Assembly (NCBI GenBank): GCA_019751755.1
Contig: JAIENA010000470.1
Span: forward strand, 1-32,328
Reading direction: 5' to 3'
DNA: 32,328 nt
DNA from: Burkholderiaceae bacterium
GTDB taxonomy: Bacteria; Pseudomonadota; Gammaproteobacteria; Burkholderiales; Burkholderiaceae_D
Under the pieces are notes generated by a model. That model had not been told where the DNA came from, searched no databases, and was given only the letters and a program-made list of their open reading frames with translations. The translations under genes were made by a program, and so were the position numbers. This document shows positions 31,559-32,328 of this stretch, in pieces. Position 1 is the stretch's first letter. Every line of letters starts with the position of its first letter.

Positions 31559-31632
31559 AAGTGCTTTATTGACAGGCAATCAATTGCAGCGCATGGGAAA
31601 ATAGGCTCCTCCATACTTCGCCCACCAGGACT

Positions 31633-32286
31633 ATGCCAACCTACGTCAATCAAACCGTGATCACGGAACTCTGCGCGCTCGAGGGACTGTTCGACGCCCC
31701 CGGCGCGGCATCGATGTCCAAGGAAGTTTCCTATGTCCATACGCATTACCGTGCACTCATCGAAGCATCGCCATTTGTCGTGCTGGCAACCTGCGGCCGC
31801 GAGGGCCTGGACGCTTCGCCGCGTGGCGACGCGCCCGGTTTCGTTGTCGTCGAAGATGATACAACGCTGCTGATGCCAGAACGGCGCGGCAATAATCGTA
31901 TCGATAGTCTGCGCAATATCGTCGAAGACCCCCGCGTGGCGCTGCTGTTCCTGATTCCCGGGCATGGGGAAACCTTGCGCGTCAACGGCCGCGCCAGCAT
32001 CGTCATTGCGCCGGAGTTGCAAGCGCGCTTCGCGGTGGATGGCAAGCCGCCGCGCTGCGTGCTGGTCATCAAGGTCGACGCCGTTTTCTTCCAATGCGCG
32101 CGCGCCATCCTGCGCTCGCGTCTGTGGGACGGCGGGACCAGCCAGCGTGAATCCCGCCTGCCAACCGCCGGCACCATACTGGCGTCGATCAGCGGCAACA
32201 CCATTGATGGGGAAAAGTACGATCAGGAATTACCGGAACGCCAGCGCAACAGTAAGCGTCTTAGCAATGCCGTATTGACAGACTGA
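31633..32286 (+). CDS. PPOX-type flavoprotein (pyridoxamine-5-phosphate-oxidase family)
   Basis: A 217-residue FMN-dependent split-barrel protein of the PPOX class, of the MSMEG_1061-like subgroup. Recognisable parts are ASPFVVLATCGREGLDASPRGD, FVVVEDDTTLLMPERRGNNRIDSLRNIVEDPRVALLFLIPG and ETLRVNGRASIV, followed by a C-terminal FFQCARAILRSRLW. AGGA is close before the ATG at 31633. Probably reduces or binds a flavin substrate in the cytoplasm; the physiological substrate is unknown. It is the second PNPOx-fold protein in the region (the first is inside the fusion at 28907-30460). It is followed by a terminator hairpin at the window end. Confidence 0.88.
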   Translation: MPTYVNQTVITELCALEGLFDAPGAASMSKEVSYVHTHYRALIEASPFVVLATCGREGLDASPRGDAPGFVVVEDDTTLLMPERRGNNRIDSLRNIVEDPRVALLFLIPGHGETLRVNGRASIVIAPELQARFAVDGKPPRCVLVIKVDAVFFQCARAILRSRLWDGGTSQRESRLPTAGTILASISGNTIDGEKYDQELPERQRNSKRLSNAVLTD

Positions 32287-32305
32287 TAGATAAACGGATG
32301 TGTAT

Positions 32306-32327
32306 AGCGGCGCTGGGAGGCGCCGCT
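32306..32327 (+). terminator. Terminator hairpin at window end
   Basis: Perfect 8-bp stem AGCGGCGC (32306-32313) / GCGCCGCT (32320-32327) with a 6-base loop, 20 bp after the PPOX gene. A T follows at the edge of the window; the rest of any T run is outside. Confidence 0.65.
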
Positions 32328-32328
32328 T

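Noticed and set aside
31569..31603. TTGACA as a -35 box for the PPOX gene
   Set aside because: The hexamer is consensus, but no acceptable -10 box lies 16-18 bp downstream, so I do not annotate a promoter.

Overview
This is about 32 kb of GC-rich, densely coding bacterial chromosome. The combination of an Omp32-type porin, FolE/BLUF/DUF393/DUF2256 genes, a mesaconate/itaconate-type CoA pathway with a LysR regulator, and a YehI-L-M-P-Q-type operon points to a betaproteobacterium. My best guess is Oxalobacteraceae (Massilia, Duganella or Janthinobacterium-like). This is inferred from protein style and composition, since there is no rRNA or marker gene. No tRNA, rRNA, CRISPR array, insertion sequence or prophage was recognised.

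Layout. (1) 1-1845: a solitary, apparently non-catalytic 3-hydroxyacyl-CoA dehydrogenase-like NAD-binding protein, a strong terminator hairpin, and about 500 bp without a confident gene that carries phased direct repeats. (2) 1846-3784: a folate/blue-light operon of folE, a BLUF photoreceptor, a DUF393 (DCC) protein, a drastically shortened remnant of an FAD/NAD(P)-binding oxidoreductase, and a 58-residue DUF2256 zinc-ribbon protein. It looks like a photolyase/cryptochrome-associated operon that has lost its photolyase. (3) 3863-12972: a dicarboxylate catabolic island. It contains a GalD/PrpF-type tautomerase, a DctA-type transporter, a LysR regulator, then a tightly coupled operon (hotdog acyl-CoA hydratase, family III CoA-transferase, CitE-like lyase, fumarase/aspartase-superfamily lyase) and a porin. 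A shared sequence motif lies in both divergent promoter regions. (4) 13098-14684: a methyl-accepting chemotaxis receptor. (5) 14835-25324: a five-gene operon of DUF4132, MoxR-type AAA+ ATPase, DUF5682, VWA and SWIM proteins, equivalent to the E. coli yehI-yehL-yehM-yehP-yehQ set. Its function is unknown, and it is the best candidate here for an undescribed system. (6) 25348-28861: a TetR-controlled redox operon (two SDRs, a small membrane protein, a quinone-oxidoreductase-like MDR) with a perfect 20-bp palindrome at its promoter. (7) 28907-32286: a PNPOx/reductase/ferredoxin fusion divergent from a DsrE-DUF1348 pair, with a perfect 14-bp inverted repeat between them, then a PPOX-type flavoprotein and a terminator at the window edge.

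How the parts work together. The island in (3) would import an unsaturated C4-C6 di/tricarboxylate through porin and DctA, isomerise or cleave it (tautomerase and lyase), activate it with CoA, hydrate it and split it to acetyl-CoA plus a keto acid, under LysR control. The chemoreceptor next door could sense the substrate. The operon in (5) has the parts of an ATPase/VWA-adaptor machine with scaffold and nucleic-acid- or protein-binding accessories. Functional assignments are by remembered family motifs; no database search was run.
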